NCBI RefSeq assembly: GCF_001613345.1
Contig: NZ_BDCE01000047.1
Location: 1 to 55,782, forward strand
Direction: 5' to 3'
DNA length: 55,782 bases
From: Nocardia uniformis NBRC 13702
Lineage (GTDB): Bacteria > Actinomycetota > Actinomycetes > Mycobacteriales > Mycobacteriaceae
Shown here in pieces: positions 17,168 to 26,486 of the stretch. The notes under the pieces were generated by a model. It ran no database searches, was not told the origin of the DNA, and saw only the letters and a list, made by a program, of their open reading frames with translations. Position 1 is the first letter of the stretch, and every line of letters begins with the position of its first letter. A program made the translations under genes and the position numbers.

Positions 17168-18169
17168 TTGATCAATCGAAAACTATCGGCCCTGCTGACA
17201 ATTTCCTGCCTCGCACTGTCGCTGGCACTGTTCGGCGGATGCGGAAAAGCAGCCGCGCAACCCGCCGAATCGCAGCTCGTATATATCGACCGGGCCGGGC
17301 AACGGCAACAGATACTGCACGTGTACTCGGCCGCTATGGACCGGGTGATCGCGCTTCAGGTGATTACCCCGTTCGATACCAGCGAGCCACGGCCGACGCT
17401 CTACCTGCTCAATGGTGCGGGCGGCGGTGAGGATATCGCCAACTGGTACCGCCAAACCGATATCGTGCAATTCTTCGCCGATAAGAACATCAATGTCGTC
17501 ACCCCGATCGGTGGAGCCTTCTCCTACTACACCGATTGGCGCAATGACGATCCGGAAATCGGCCGCCACCGGTGGGCCACCTTCCTGACCGCCGAACTCC
17601 CACCCATTATCGACACGGCGCTGGGCACGTCGGGCATCAATGCCATCGCGGGCGTATCCATGTCGGCCTCCGCGGCCCTCAACCTGGCCATTGCCGCCCC
17701 CGACCGCTACCGCGCGGTCGCGGCCTACAGCGGTTGCGCCTCCACCACCGACCAGCTCGGCCGCGAATACGTCAAACTGGTCCTGGCTCGCGCGGACGCC
17801 GATCCCACGAATATGTGGGGCGATGACAGCGATCCCGCCTGGCAACGCCATGATGTCGTCCGAAATGCCGAGGGTCTCCGCGGAAAGGCTCTCTACATTT
17901 CTTCGTCCAGCGGCCTACCTGGCTATGGTGAAACCCTCGCGAATCCCGCGGTCGCGGGCCAACCGCTGACCCTGGCCAATCAGATCATTATCGGCGGCGT
18001 GATCGAGGCGGCCACCAACCAGTGCACCCAGCGCCTGTCGGACCGACTGCAGCAGCTCGATATCCCGGCGACCGTCGAATTCCGTTCCACTGGAACGCAT
18101 TCCTGGCGCTACTGGGAAGACGCACTGCACCGTTCATGGCCGGTTATCGAAGCCGCCGTGCGGGAATGA
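17168..18169 (+). CDS. Ag85/mycolyltransferase-like esterase, exported
   Basis: 333 residues from a TTG at 17168 chosen because AGAGGA lies 7 bases upstream and a signal sequence starts immediately. The signal ends in LFGGCGK, a poor lipobox (F-G-G-C), so lipidation is uncertain. The alpha/beta-hydrolase fold of the antigen 85 family is shown by the nucleophile motif GVSMSA (Ser164), LYLLNGAGGG (strand and oxyanion region) and the C-terminal His block THSWRYWEDAL (His311), close to THSWEYW of Ag85. Ag85 enzymes transfer mycolates to trehalose or arabinogalactan; Nocardia relatives carry several paralogues, some simple esterases. Which activity this one has is unknown. Confidence 0.82.
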   Translation: MINRKLSALLTISCLALSLALFGGCGKAAAQPAESQLVYIDRAGQRQQILHVYSAAMDRVIALQVITPFDTSEPRPTLYLLNGAGGGEDIANWYRQTDIVQFFADKNINVVTPIGGAFSYYTDWRNDDPEIGRHRWATFLTAELPPIIDTALGTSGINAIAGVSMSASAALNLAIAAPDRYRAVAAYSGCASTTDQLGREYVKLVLARADADPTNMWGDDSDPAWQRHDVVRNAEGLRGKALYISSSSGLPGYGETLANPAVAGQPLTLANQIIIGGVIEAATNQCTQRLSDRLQQLDIPATVEFRSTGTHSWRYWEDALHRSWPVIEAAVRE

Positions 18170-18189
18170 CCCCGACCTGAGTTCCGAAA

Positions 18190-18241
18190 CGCGAAGGTGC
18201 GAACCATCTTCCCCTCATTGGAGATGGTTCGCACCTTCGCG
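18190..18241. terminator. convergent bidirectional terminator
   Basis: A perfect 20-bp stem (18190-18209 with 18222-18241, arm beginning CGCGAAGGTGCGAACC) and a 12-base loop sit between the stops of the convergent esterase and permease genes. Confidence 0.92.
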
Positions 18242-18249
18242 TCGGACCG

Positions 18250-19740
18250 CTAGCGGACCGGCGTTATGGTCTGATCGTCGGACTTGTGCTGCTGTCGCAG
18301 TACCGAATGTCTACGGCCATAGGCGAAGTAGACGGCGGTGCCGATCGCCATCCAGATGACGAAGCGCAGCCAGGTCTCGATGGAGAGATTGAGCATGAGC
18401 CACAGGCAGGCCACCGCACCGAGGATGGGGATCAGGGGGACGAACGGGACTCGGAAACCGCGGGGCAGATCCGGGCGGGTCCGGCGGAGGATGAGGACGC
18501 CGACGGACACCAGGACGAAGGCGACCAGGGTGCCGATATTGACCATTTCCTCGAGCGTGCCGAAGTCCACGAAACCGGCCAGCAGGGCGCAGACGACGCC
18601 GACGATCACGGTCAGGCGGACCGGGGTGCCATTGGAGCCGGTATGCGCGAGGCTGCGGGGGAGCAGGCCGTCCCGGGCCATGGCGAACAGGACTCTGGTC
18701 TGGCCCAGGTACATGACCATGACGACGGTGGACAGGCCCGCGATCGCGCCGATGGAGATGATGTTCTTCACCCAGGTATCGCCGTGTATGGCGAAAGCCG
18801 TTGCAAGGGTGGCATTTCCGTCGGCGAGCTGGGTGTAGGACACCATTCCGGTGAGCACCAGCGAGACCGAGACATAGAGCACTGTCACGATGGCCAGCGA
18901 GCCGAACAGCCCGCGCGGGACGTCGCGCTGCGGATTGCGGGTCTCCTCGGCGGTGGTGGCGACGACATCGAATCCGACGAAGGCGAAGAACACCAGGCTG
19001 GCGGCGGACAGCAGTCCGAACCAGCCGAAGGCGGTGCCACCGGAACCGGTGAGCCACGCGAACAGCGACTGGCGAACCCCTTCGGCGTGCTCGGACGGCT
19101 GCGACGGCGGGATGTAAGGCGTCAGATTCGACGGCTTGAAGTAGGTGGCACCCACGACCAGCACCAGGGCGATGACGCCCAGCTTGATGGCGACCGCGAT
19201 GGCCGATACCCGAGACGAGAGTTTGGTGCCGGTGGCCAGCAGTGTTCCGACGACCGCGATGATCGCCACCGCACCCCAATCGAAGGTGAGCGGACCCAGT
19301 TCGATGACCGTCGCATTGGTGCCGAGCAGCTCGCCTAGGTACTGCGACCACCCCTTGGCCACCACCGAGACCGCCAGGGCGAATTCCAGAATCAGATCCC
19401 AGCCGATAATCCAGGCGACAATCTCACCGAAGGTGGCGTAGGCGTAGGTGTACGCGCTGCCCGCCACCGGAACGGTCGAGGCGAATTCGGCGTAGCACAG
19501 CGCCGTCAGGCCGCACGCGATCGCGGCGAAGACGAAGGCCAGCGAGACTGACGGCCCGGCCACCGAGCCCGCCGTCCGGGCGGTGAGGGTGAAGATGCCC
19601 GCGCCGATGACCACCGCGACACCGAAGATGGTGAGGTCTCGCGCGGTCAGATCCTTGCGTAGCTTGGAATCCGGGTCATCGGTATCCCGGATCGACTGTT
19701 CAACTGATTTGGTGCGGAACAATCCGCTGGTTATCGCCAC
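18250..19740 (-). CDS. APC-superfamily amino acid permease
   Basis: A 496-residue inner-membrane transporter with about 12-13 hydrophobic segments. The GTG at 19740 has GAGGAG upstream. The first helix carries the APC substrate-binding break GVAVVIGAGIFTLTA, and VPVAGSAYTYAYATFGE is the consensus of the next helix pair. The overall layout is that of cationic or branched amino acid transporters of the YhdG/CAT group, with a hydrophilic N-terminus (SIRDTDDPDSKLRKDL). It lies 34 bp behind the amino acid dehydrogenase gene and is probably in the same operon, so it likely imports the amino acids that the dehydrogenase and the oxidoreductase degrade. Confidence 0.9.
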   Translation of the reverse strand: MAITSGLFRTKSVEQSIRDTDDPDSKLRKDLTARDLTIFGVAVVIGAGIFTLTARTAGSVAGPSVSLAFVFAAIACGLTALCYAEFASTVPVAGSAYTYAYATFGEIVAWIIGWDLILEFALAVSVVAKGWSQYLGELLGTNATVIELGPLTFDWGAVAIIAVVGTLLATGTKLSSRVSAIAVAIKLGVIALVLVVGATYFKPSNLTPYIPPSQPSEHAEGVRQSLFAWLTGSGGTAFGWFGLLSAASLVFFAFVGFDVVATTAEETRNPQRDVPRGLFGSLAIVTVLYVSVSLVLTGMVSYTQLADGNATLATAFAIHGDTWVKNIISIGAIAGLSTVVMVMYLGQTRVLFAMARDGLLPRSLAHTGSNGTPVRLTVIVGVVCALLAGFVDFGTLEEMVNIGTLVAFVLVSVGVLILRRTRPDLPRGFRVPFVPLIPILGAVACLWLMLNLSIETWLRFVIWMAIGTAVYFAYGRRHSVLRQQHKSDDQTITPVR

Positions 19741-19774
19741 TGGTGGTCTCCTCTTTGAAACTTCTAGCGCCGCG

Positions 19775-20854
19775 TCAGATCGATCGCGGGATGGCGTCGA
19801 GTCGACGCTCGGCGAACCGGTTCGCGGCCGCGCCGGTCCCGATTCCTTCGGCCTTGGCGGCGGCGATGATGTCGCGGCACCGGTCGAAAATCTGTGTCAC
19901 ATCGGATTCGATGTCGGCCGTGGCGGCGGCGCGCAGCTCGCCCTCCACCTGAATGAGGCCGCCCGCATTGGCGACGAAATCGGGTACCCAGGTAATGCCG
20001 CGCTCGTTGAGCGCTTGCTCCACAGCGGGATTCGCGAGCTGGTTATTGGCCGCGCCGCAAATGAGTTTCGCCTCGATGGCTTCGGCGCTCGAGGCGGTGA
20101 GGGTGCCGCCCAGTGCGCAGGGCGCGTAGACGTCCACCGGTGCGGTGGCCACCGTGCTCAGTAGTCGTACGGCCGGGTGCTCCTGCGAAATCCGCTGCAA
20201 CGCGGCCTCGTTCACATCGGTGATGCATACGTCCGCGCCGTCGGCCAGCAGCAGTGCGATGAGTTCGCGGCCGACCTTGCCGACACCCTCGACGCCCACC
20301 GTGCGATTCGCCAGTGAGGCGGTGCCCCAGACCGATTCGGCACCGGCGCGCATGGAGTGGAAGACGCCGAGCGCGGTCAGCCGAGCACTGTCACCGGAGC
20401 CGCCCGCCGCGGTGCTGCGACCGGTCACGTACGGGGTGTGCCGACCGATAATGTCGAGGTCGTCGGTATTGGTGCCGACATCGCCCGCCGTGATGTAGCG
20501 CCCGCCGAGCGTATCGACGAACCGGGCGTAGGCGGCCAGCAGCGCCTCGGTCTTGGTGACCGCCGGATCGCCGATGATGACGGCCTTGCCGCCGCCGAGG
20601 TCGACCCCGGCCGCCGCGGCCTTGTAGGTCATTCCCCACGAGAGCCGCAGGACGTCCTGGAGCGCGGCGGACTCATCCGCGTACGGGTAGAAGCGGGTGC
20701 CGCCGAGTGCGGGACCGAGCGTGGTCGAGTGAATCGCGATAATGGCCTTCAGGCCGGTCTTGTCGTCCTCACAGAACACCACCTGCTCGTGGGCTCGGGC
20801 GCTCAGTTCGTGCGAGCGGCCGAAAACTCCGGCCTCGGTGTGCATTGCGGTCAC
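19775..20854 (-). CDS. vdh: Val/Leu/Phe dehydrogenase (NAD+)
   Basis: 359 residues from a GTG (20854) with AAGGAAG upstream. Member of the Glu/Leu/Phe/Val dehydrogenase family, which oxidatively deaminates amino acids to 2-oxoacids. The N-terminal domain has LGPALGGTRFYPY and the catalytic Lys in GVDLGGGKAVI (preceded by the substrate-binding K of MTYKAAAAG). The NAD domain has GVEGVGKVGREL. The length fits the short octameric Leu/Val/Phe enzymes, not glutamate dehydrogenase. The specificity among Val, Leu and Phe cannot be read from motifs. It lies 119 bp after the indolepyruvate oxidoreductase gene, which can take the 2-oxoacid products onward to acyl-CoA. Confidence 0.9.
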   Translation of the reverse strand: MTAMHTEAGVFGRSHELSARAHEQVVFCEDDKTGLKAIIAIHSTTLGPALGGTRFYPYADESAALQDVLRLSWGMTYKAAAAGVDLGGGKAVIIGDPAVTKTEALLAAYARFVDTLGGRYITAGDVGTNTDDLDIIGRHTPYVTGRSTAAGGSGDSARLTALGVFHSMRAGAESVWGTASLANRTVGVEGVGKVGRELIALLLADGADVCITDVNEAALQRISQEHPAVRLLSTVATAPVDVYAPCALGGTLTASSAEAIEAKLICGAANNQLANPAVEQALNERGITWVPDFVANAGGLIQVEGELRAAATADIESDVTQIFDRCRDIIAAAKAEGIGTGAAANRFAERRLDAIPRSI

Positions 20855-20973
20855 GATTGCTTCCTTTCCTGCGATGCCACCGGATTACGGCAGCGTTGAG
20901 TCGCCGCACGGGTGGCGGCGGTATTTCGTCGCTTGTGGCGGACGATTATGTGGGATTTTCCGGTGGTATCCGG

Positions 20974-23900
20974 TCAGTGCTCGATGCCGAGATCGCGGAG
21001 ACCGGCCCAGTACAGCTCGACATTGCCGAGCTTGACGTCCTCGTAGCCGCGAACCAGATCCGGCAGTCCGGCGGCCTCGAGCGCTGTCTCGTAGTCGTCG
21101 GCGCTCAGACCGACCGCGAACCGCCGCACCATCTCGGTGTAGTGGGACAGCAACTCCCGCTCCACCTTTCGGACGTGGGCGTAGCCGAACGGGTCGAGCT
21201 TGGTGCCGCGCAGCAGCTTGCCCTTGGCGAGAACCTTCAGTGCCACGTGCGATTTCGGGCCGAGGCCGATCTTCTTTTTACGGCCGAGTGCGCGCAGCAC
21301 CGGTGGGTGCAGTTTGTAGGTGAGCTTCTCCCCGCCGGGAACCTGCGACCGTACCTCGGCCAGGAATGCCGGATCCACCAGCAGGCGCGCGACCTCGTAC
21401 TCGTCCTTGTAGGCGGTGAACTTGTGCAGCCCGCGTGCGACCGCCGCGCTGAAGTCGGTCCGTTCGGTGACGGTCCGCTCCGCCGCCCATACGAACTGCA
21501 CCGTATCGATGTACCGCCGTGCGACTTTCGCGTTCTGGTACTCGATCAGTTCGGCGGCGCGCAACTCCACCAACCGCCGAACCTCGCCGTCGAAAGTGGT
21601 GTCGGCCAAAAGTTCTTCGGGTACGGCCGGAACACGGTGCGGCTGTGCGGGTTCGACGGCAGCCGCGAAGGCGACCGGGTCGGCGATCGCGACACGTCCC
21701 CAGCGGAAGGCGGCGATATTGGCGGCGACCGCGACCCCATTGATACCGATGGCCTCTTCGATCGACGCCGCGGGCAGGCGCAGTCCGCCGCTCTGGAAGG
21801 CCGCGCCGACCATCAGGAAGTTCGCCGCGGCGGTATTGCCGAACAGCTTCTCGGCCGCGTCCAGTGCGTCGAAGTGGTTCAGCGAAGTCGACACGGACGC
21901 AAGGCGATCCAGTAGCGATCCGGTGTCCGGATACGGAACCGACTTGTCGTACACCATATCGCCGGTCGGCGTCTGGCTCGTCGAGGCGATCGCGACGGTG
22001 GCGGCCGGGGTGCCGTACCGGAGGTTCTTGGGGTCGGTGGCGGTCAGCAGGTCGATGGCCAGAATGCAGGAGGCGCTACCCGGGGTGAGCCGGTTGGACG
22101 GCTCGAGTTCGGTGGTCGAGAACCGCAGATGGGACAGCACGGGTCCGGCCTTCTGGCTCAAACCGATCTGGTCGAGGCTCTCCACCTCGTATCCCGCTCG
22201 CAGCGCCGCGGTGGCCAGTACCTGATTGACCGTGACGATGCCGGTGCCGCCGATGCCGGCGATGAGCACATTCTGGGTGCCCGCCGGTGCGCCGAGACCC
22301 GGATCGGCCACCACCGGCGGCTCCGCGGTCTTGGGCTTGGAGTCCTTGCGGCCCTTCTTATCCGGTGTCAGTTCCACTGTGACGAAGGAGGGGCAGTCGC
22401 CGTCGAGGCAGCTGTAATCGGTATTGCAGGAGGTCTGATCGATGCGGGTCTTTCGGCCGAATTCGGTCTCGACCGGTTGTACGGAAAGACAATTGGACTT
22501 GGTGCCGCAATCGCCGCAGCCCTCGCAGACGGCCTGGTTGATCACCACTCGGGTATTGCGGGTGGGCAGCGTGCCGCGCTTGCGCTGCCGCCGGGCATCT
22601 GCCGCGCAGTGCTGGTCGTAGATCAGCACCGTGACGCCCTTGATCTCGCGCAAAACCTGCTGCGCCTCATCGAGCCGGTCGCGATGCCACAGCAGGGTGC
22701 CCTTCGCGAGGGCCCGCTTCTTGTGCCGCTTGGGTTCATCGGCACAGATGATGATCTGCTTGACACCCTCGGTGGACAGTTTGTGGGTCAACCCCGCGAC
22801 GGTGAGACCGCCCTCCACATCCTGCGCGCCGGTCATGGCGACGACTTCGTTCCAGAGCAGCTTGTAGGTGATATTCACTCCGGCCGCGACGCAGGCCTGC
22901 ACCGCCAGCTGGCCGGAGTGGAAGAACGTTCCGTCGCCAATGTTCTGGAACAGGTGCGGTACATCGGTGAACGGTGCCTGGCCGATCCACTGACTGCCCT
23001 CACCGCCCATCTGGGTCAGGCCGGTCACCGCGCTGTCGCTGCGACCGGACATGGTCACCAGGGTGTGGCAGCCGATACCGCCGCCACCGATCGATCCCTC
23101 GGGCAGCGCCGTCGAGCGATTGTGCGGGCATCCGCTACAGAAGTAGGGCGTCCGCTTGGCGGAGAGCACCTCCAGTGAAAGTGGTGGCGGTGCGGCCTTT
23201 TTCAGCTCGACGCGGTCTCGTAGCACCCGGCGTAGCGGCCCGAGTAGTCGACCGGCGGTCAGTTCGCCGTCGGCGGGCATGAGCGGCGCGCCGCGCCCGT
23301 CCAGTTTGCCGACGATCCGTGGCGCATCGGTGGTGCCGTAGAGGATCTCGCGAATCTGGGTTTCGATGAACGCGGTCTTGTCCTCCACCACGATGACCTG
23401 TTCGAGACCCTGTGCGAACTCGGTAACCTGCTGTGCCCCAACGGGGTACGGCATACCGATCCGCAGCAGTCGAATCCCGGCGCGGTGCATGGCCGGTTCG
23501 TCGACGCCGAGGTCGAGGAGGGCTTGGCGGACCGCGTCGAAGGTGGTGCCGGTGGCGGCGATGCCGACCTTCGCGTCGGCCGGATTCACCTCGATGACAT
23601 CGAGTTCGTTTGCCGCACCGTAGGCGCGGACGATGTCCCAGCGCGGACCGTACAGATCCGCCTCGGCGAGGACGCTATCGGTCGGGGCGGCCATCGGCCG
23701 CTGCCGGTAGACGAAAGGCTTTCCGTCCCACTGCACTTCGGGCACCGTAATCGGGAAGTCGACGACGGAGCCGTCGACGGTCCATGCTCCGTCGGCGACA
23801 TCGGCGACAATCTTCATGGCCACCACGCAGCCCGAGGCGCGCGAGAGCGCGACACCCTGCATCCCCATGGTGATGATCTCCGCGGCATTGCGCGGGAATA

Positions 23901-24450
23901 GCACCGGCACCCCCATGGCGGCCAGCGAACGCTCGCTCACGGCGGGCACGGTCGACGACTTCGAGGCCGGATCGTCGCCGACCAGCAGCAGCACCCCGCC
24001 GCGCGGATTGACCCCGTACATATTGGCGTGCCGAATGGCGTCGGTCGCGCGATCCACACCGGGACCCTTGCCGTACCAGACGCCGACGACACCGTCGTGG
24101 GTCGCCCGGCCGGCGGGCAGATCGGCCTGGCTGCCCCATACCGAGGTGGCGGCGAGTTCCTCATTGAAGCCGGGAACGAAGGCGATGTCGTGTTCGGCGA
24201 GCACATTCGGCATGCCGAGCAGCATTTTGTCCACCCCGCCGAGCGGGCTGCCCTGGTAACCGGATACGAAGGTCGCGACCCGGCGTCCGGCGCGAATATC
24301 GCGCACGTGCTGCTCGACCAGTAAGCGGGCGATAGCCTGCACGCCGGTGAGGAGGACTGGACCCGCACCGGAGCGATAGCGGTCGGCGAGGTCGTACGGC
24401 GCGGTCGTCTCAACCTGCGGTAGTGAGGACGGGCAGGCAACGCTGGTCAT
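20974..24450 (-). CDS. indolepyruvate:ferredoxin oxidoreductase, fused IorA-IorB type
   Basis: 1158 residues. It converts aryl or branched 2-oxoacids to acyl-CoA with ferredoxin as acceptor. The N-terminal pyrimidine-binding region starts at VSGYQGSPLGGVD. The TPP domain has FCSGCPHNRS and the Mg/TPP motif IGDGTFFHSG...N around 470-510. A ferredoxin-like insert (about 635-690) is Cys-rich (VCEGCGDCGTKSNC and CNTDYSCLDGDC). The IorB-type gamma domain begins at IAGIGGTGIVTVN (about 727). The single-chain form is common in Actinobacteria and Proteobacteria. It is followed by the dehydrogenase and permease genes. The Lrp-family gene at 26483 lies upstream on the same strand beyond the TnpB-like gene and is a likely regulator. 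Confidence 0.93.
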   Translation of the reverse strand: MTSVACPSSLPQVETTAPYDLADRYRSGAGPVLLTGVQAIARLLVEQHVRDIRAGRRVATFVSGYQGSPLGGVDKMLLGMPNVLAEHDIAFVPGFNEELAATSVWGSQADLPAGRATHDGVVGVWYGKGPGVDRATDAIRHANMYGVNPRGGVLLLVGDDPASKSSTVPAVSERSLAAMGVPVLFPRNAAEIITMGMQGVALSRASGCVVAMKIVADVADGAWTVDGSVVDFPITVPEVQWDGKPFVYRQRPMAAPTDSVLAEADLYGPRWDIVRAYGAANELDVIEVNPADAKVGIAATGTTFDAVRQALLDLGVDEPAMHRAGIRLLRIGMPYPVGAQQVTEFAQGLEQVIVVEDKTAFIETQIREILYGTTDAPRIVGKLDGRGAPLMPADGELTAGRLLGPLRRVLRDRVELKKAAPPPLSLEVLSAKRTPYFCSGCPHNRSTALPEGSIGGGGIGCHTLVTMSGRSDSAVTGLTQMGGEGSQWIGQAPFTDVPHLFQNIGDGTFFHSGQLAVQACVAAGVNITYKLLWNEVVAMTGAQDVEGGLTVAGLTHKLSTEGVKQIIICADEPKRHKKRALAKGTLLWHRDRLDEAQQVLREIKGVTVLIYDQHCAADARRQRKRGTLPTRNTRVVINQAVCEGCGDCGTKSNCLSVQPVETEFGRKTRIDQTSCNTDYSCLDGDCPSFVTVELTPDKKGRKDSKPKTAEPPVVADPGLGAPAGTQNVLIAGIGGTGIVTVNQVLATAALRAGYEVESLDQIGLSQKAGPVLSHLRFSTTELEPSNRLTPGSASCILAIDLLTATDPKNLRYGTPAATVAIASTSQTPTGDMVYDKSVPYPDTGSLLDRLASVSTSLNHFDALDAAEKLFGNTAAANFLMVGAAFQSGGLRLPAASIEEAIGINGVAVAANIAAFRWGRVAIADPVAFAAAVEPAQPHRVPAVPEELLADTTFDGEVRRLVELRAAELIEYQNAKVARRYIDTVQFVWAAERTVTERTDFSAAVARGLHKFTAYKDEYEVARLLVDPAFLAEVRSQVPGGEKLTYKLHPPVLRALGRKKKIGLGPKSHVALKVLAKGKLLRGTKLDPFGYAHVRKVERELLSHYTEMVRRFAVGLSADDYETALEAAGLPDLVRGYEDVKLGNVELYWAGLRDLGIEH

Positions 24451-24806
24451 GAACAGTCACCACACTTCCCACAGCTCAGATCGTGAGCCGCGAACGAAGG
24501 TACGTAAAGCAATCGGTGCAGCGAAACTTGCCGTGAAGGGGTGATGGTGTCAACAGTCGGGCTGAAAACTAATCAGACTGCTCAAAAGTGATCTAGAGCA
24601 CTGTGGTGCGTACATCATTTTGCTCGAGCTACGGAGATCCGGGTCACATCAGGGGGTGTGAACTGTTCTCCGAATAGTGTGCGATAACGCGCGATACCGC
24701 GTTCGGGTGAGCTGGCCTGGAGACGTCGGGACGCGGAGGCGGCTCGCGGGGAACGGACGTACAGGCATCGGGATCGGGGGTGTCGTCTCGGAACGGAGCG
24801 GGCGTC
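24451..24806. other. divergent region between oxidoreductase and TnpB-like genes
   Basis: About 350 bases with an A+T-rich centre (24480-24700) that should contain the oxidoreductase promoter. It may also contain the left end of the TnpB-associated element, but I could not mark a defined end hairpin. Confidence 0.4.
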
Positions 24807-26486
24807 ATGGTTCGCCGGTTGTTGTCGGTGTGGTGTGCGAGAGTGAGGCGCGTGGGTAGGTCTCGGCGCGGGGCGCCGTTCGTTGTTGCCGCTGCGGCGG
24901 GTGTGCGGGTCCGCACCCGCCTGCATCCCACGCCCAGTGAGGCCGCGACGCTGACCGAGATCGGCGCGTTCGTCGGCGGCGTTTATCGCCGCGAGTTGGC
25001 CGCCCGCGTCGCGCACGGCGCCCTGGATCGCAAGCGGCAGGCCGACTATCGCGCTCAGCGCAAACGCGCACTGACCACGCAGACCTCGTCGCGGTGGGCC
25101 GGAGCGATCACCCGATCGGTGGAGGACCAATACCAGTCGGGGATGCGCGCGCTGACGGCGCACACCACCAGTCTGGACGCGGCCATCGCGACCCTGTCCG
25201 CACGGTGCGCCCTCGCGCCGGGCAAGCGGGACGGGAAGGTCACCGGCTACCGCGATGGCGGCGAACGGTTCCAGAAAAACCGGCGGCTGACAGTGTTGCG
25301 CGACCGCGCCGCCCGGGCGCAGGAGCGGTGGGCGGCGGGGAGTCCGTCGATTGTGGTGGGTGGGAAACGGTTGTGGCACACCCGCAACCACCTCGCCGCC
25401 GCCGACCTCACCGAAGACCGGTGGCGGCAGCAGTGGGACGCGGCACGGATGTTCCTGACCGCCGACGGCGAAACCGGCAAGGCCGGTGGCAACGAAACAC
25501 TGCGCGTCACCTCGGGGACCGGGCAGGTGCGGATCAAAGTGCCCGCCGCGCTGGCGCAGCGGTTCGGCACGCACATCACGATCGCCGCGCCGGTCGATTT
25601 CCGTCATCGACACGAGGAGTGGCGTGACCGCGTCCACACCAATCGTGCTGTGCGCTACGACATCTCCTACGACCCGACCCGCCGCCGTTGGTATCTGGAC
25701 GCGTCCTGGAGCATCGCGCCCGCCGCGCCGGTACCGCTCAGCACGCTTCGGGCCGGGCAGGTGCTGGCAGTGGACCTCAACGACGGCCACCTCGCCATGT
25801 GTGTCCTCGACGCCTCCGGCAACCCGGTCGGACAGCCGGACACGATCGCGATCGCGACCGAGGGGCTACCGGCATCGCAGCGCGACGGACACCTGCGGGC
25901 CGCACTAACCACACTGCTCGACCAGGCCGAACACACCGGCTGCGCGGCGATCGTGATCGAGAACCTCGACTTCGCCGACGCCCGCGCCACCGGCCGCGAA
26001 ACCCTCGGACGAGGCAAGCGCGGCAAACGATTCCGTCGTAGTGTCGCGGGCATCCCCACCGCGAAGTTCCGGGAACGGCTGCGCGGCATGGCGGCTCGGC
26101 GCGGTATCGCGGTGGTGGCGGTCGACCCGGCCTACACCAGCAAGGCCGGTGGCAAACACTGGCGCCAGCTTTTACAGCAACAATCCAAGACTTCCGGTCG
26201 TGCGGTGACCGTCCATCATGGGGCGGCGGTCGCGATCGGTCGGCGCGGACTCGGGTTGCGGTTGTCGCGTCACTCGTCTGGTCCCCGGCACGCACAGCGG
26301 AGCGTGCCGGGCCAACCAGCGAGCTCGGCGACACCCGCGCCCCGGATGCGCGTGGCGTGTGCGAAGCGCCGTCTCACCCTCGGCCCCCACGGGCGGCCGG
26401 ACGGGTCCGGCGGCAAGCAGCCCACGCTAGCGGCCAGGACCGTTCGGGCCGCGACCGAGCGATGCTCACTATCGCTCACTGACTAG
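24807..26486 (+). CDS. TnpB-like RuvC-fold protein (IS200/IS605 accessory), no TnpA partner
   Basis: 559 residues from the ATG at 24807 (GGAG 8 bases upstream; a GTG at 24780 is also possible). The C-terminal half is a RuvC-like fold: AVDLNDGH with Asp323 (motif I), IVIENLDF with Glu385 (motif II), then VAVDPAYTSKAGGKHW (438-452), where ordinary TnpB has the zinc ribbon start YTSQxCSxCG. The CxxC pairs are absent. Where TnpB normally shows DxNAAxNI, this protein has HHGAAVAIGRR (470-480), so the third catalytic Asp appears to be His. The family is frequent in Actinobacteria and annotated as transposase-related. The last about 75 residues are low-complexity and could overlay an omega-type RNA. 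Its stop shares a CTAG with the convergent Lrp gene. Confidence 0.75.
   Translation: MVRRLLSVWCARVRRVGRSRRGAPFVVAAAAGVRVRTRLHPTPSEAATLTEIGAFVGGVYRRELAARVAHGALDRKRQADYRAQRKRALTTQTSSRWAGAITRSVEDQYQSGMRALTAHTTSLDAAIATLSARCALAPGKRDGKVTGYRDGGERFQKNRRLTVLRDRAARAQERWAAGSPSIVVGGKRLWHTRNHLAAADLTEDRWRQQWDAARMFLTADGETGKAGGNETLRVTSGTGQVRIKVPAALAQRFGTHITIAAPVDFRHRHEEWRDRVHTNRAVRYDISYDPTRRRWYLDASWSIAPAAPVPLSTLRAGQVLAVDLNDGHLAMCVLDASGNPVGQPDTIAIATEGLPASQRDGHLRAALTTLLDQAEHTGCAAIVIENLDFADARATGRETLGRGKRGKRFRRSVAGIPTAKFRERLRGMAARRGIAVVAVDPAYTSKAGGKHWRQLLQQQSKTSGRAVTVHHGAAVAIGRRGLGLRLSRHSSGPRHAQRSVPGQPASSATPAPRMRVACAKRRLTLGPHGRPDGSGGKQPTLAARTVRAATERCSLSLTD

Noticed and set aside
18286..19338. Open frame opposite the amino acid permease
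   Set aside because: Rich in D, G, Q and H from reverse-read hydrophobic codons; no start signal.
22129..23178. Long open frame opposite the indolepyruvate oxidoreductase gene
   Set aside because: It is antisense to a strongly supported gene, has no ribosome-binding site, and its His/Gly/Arg/Asp-rich sequence is typical of shadows in G+C-rich DNA.
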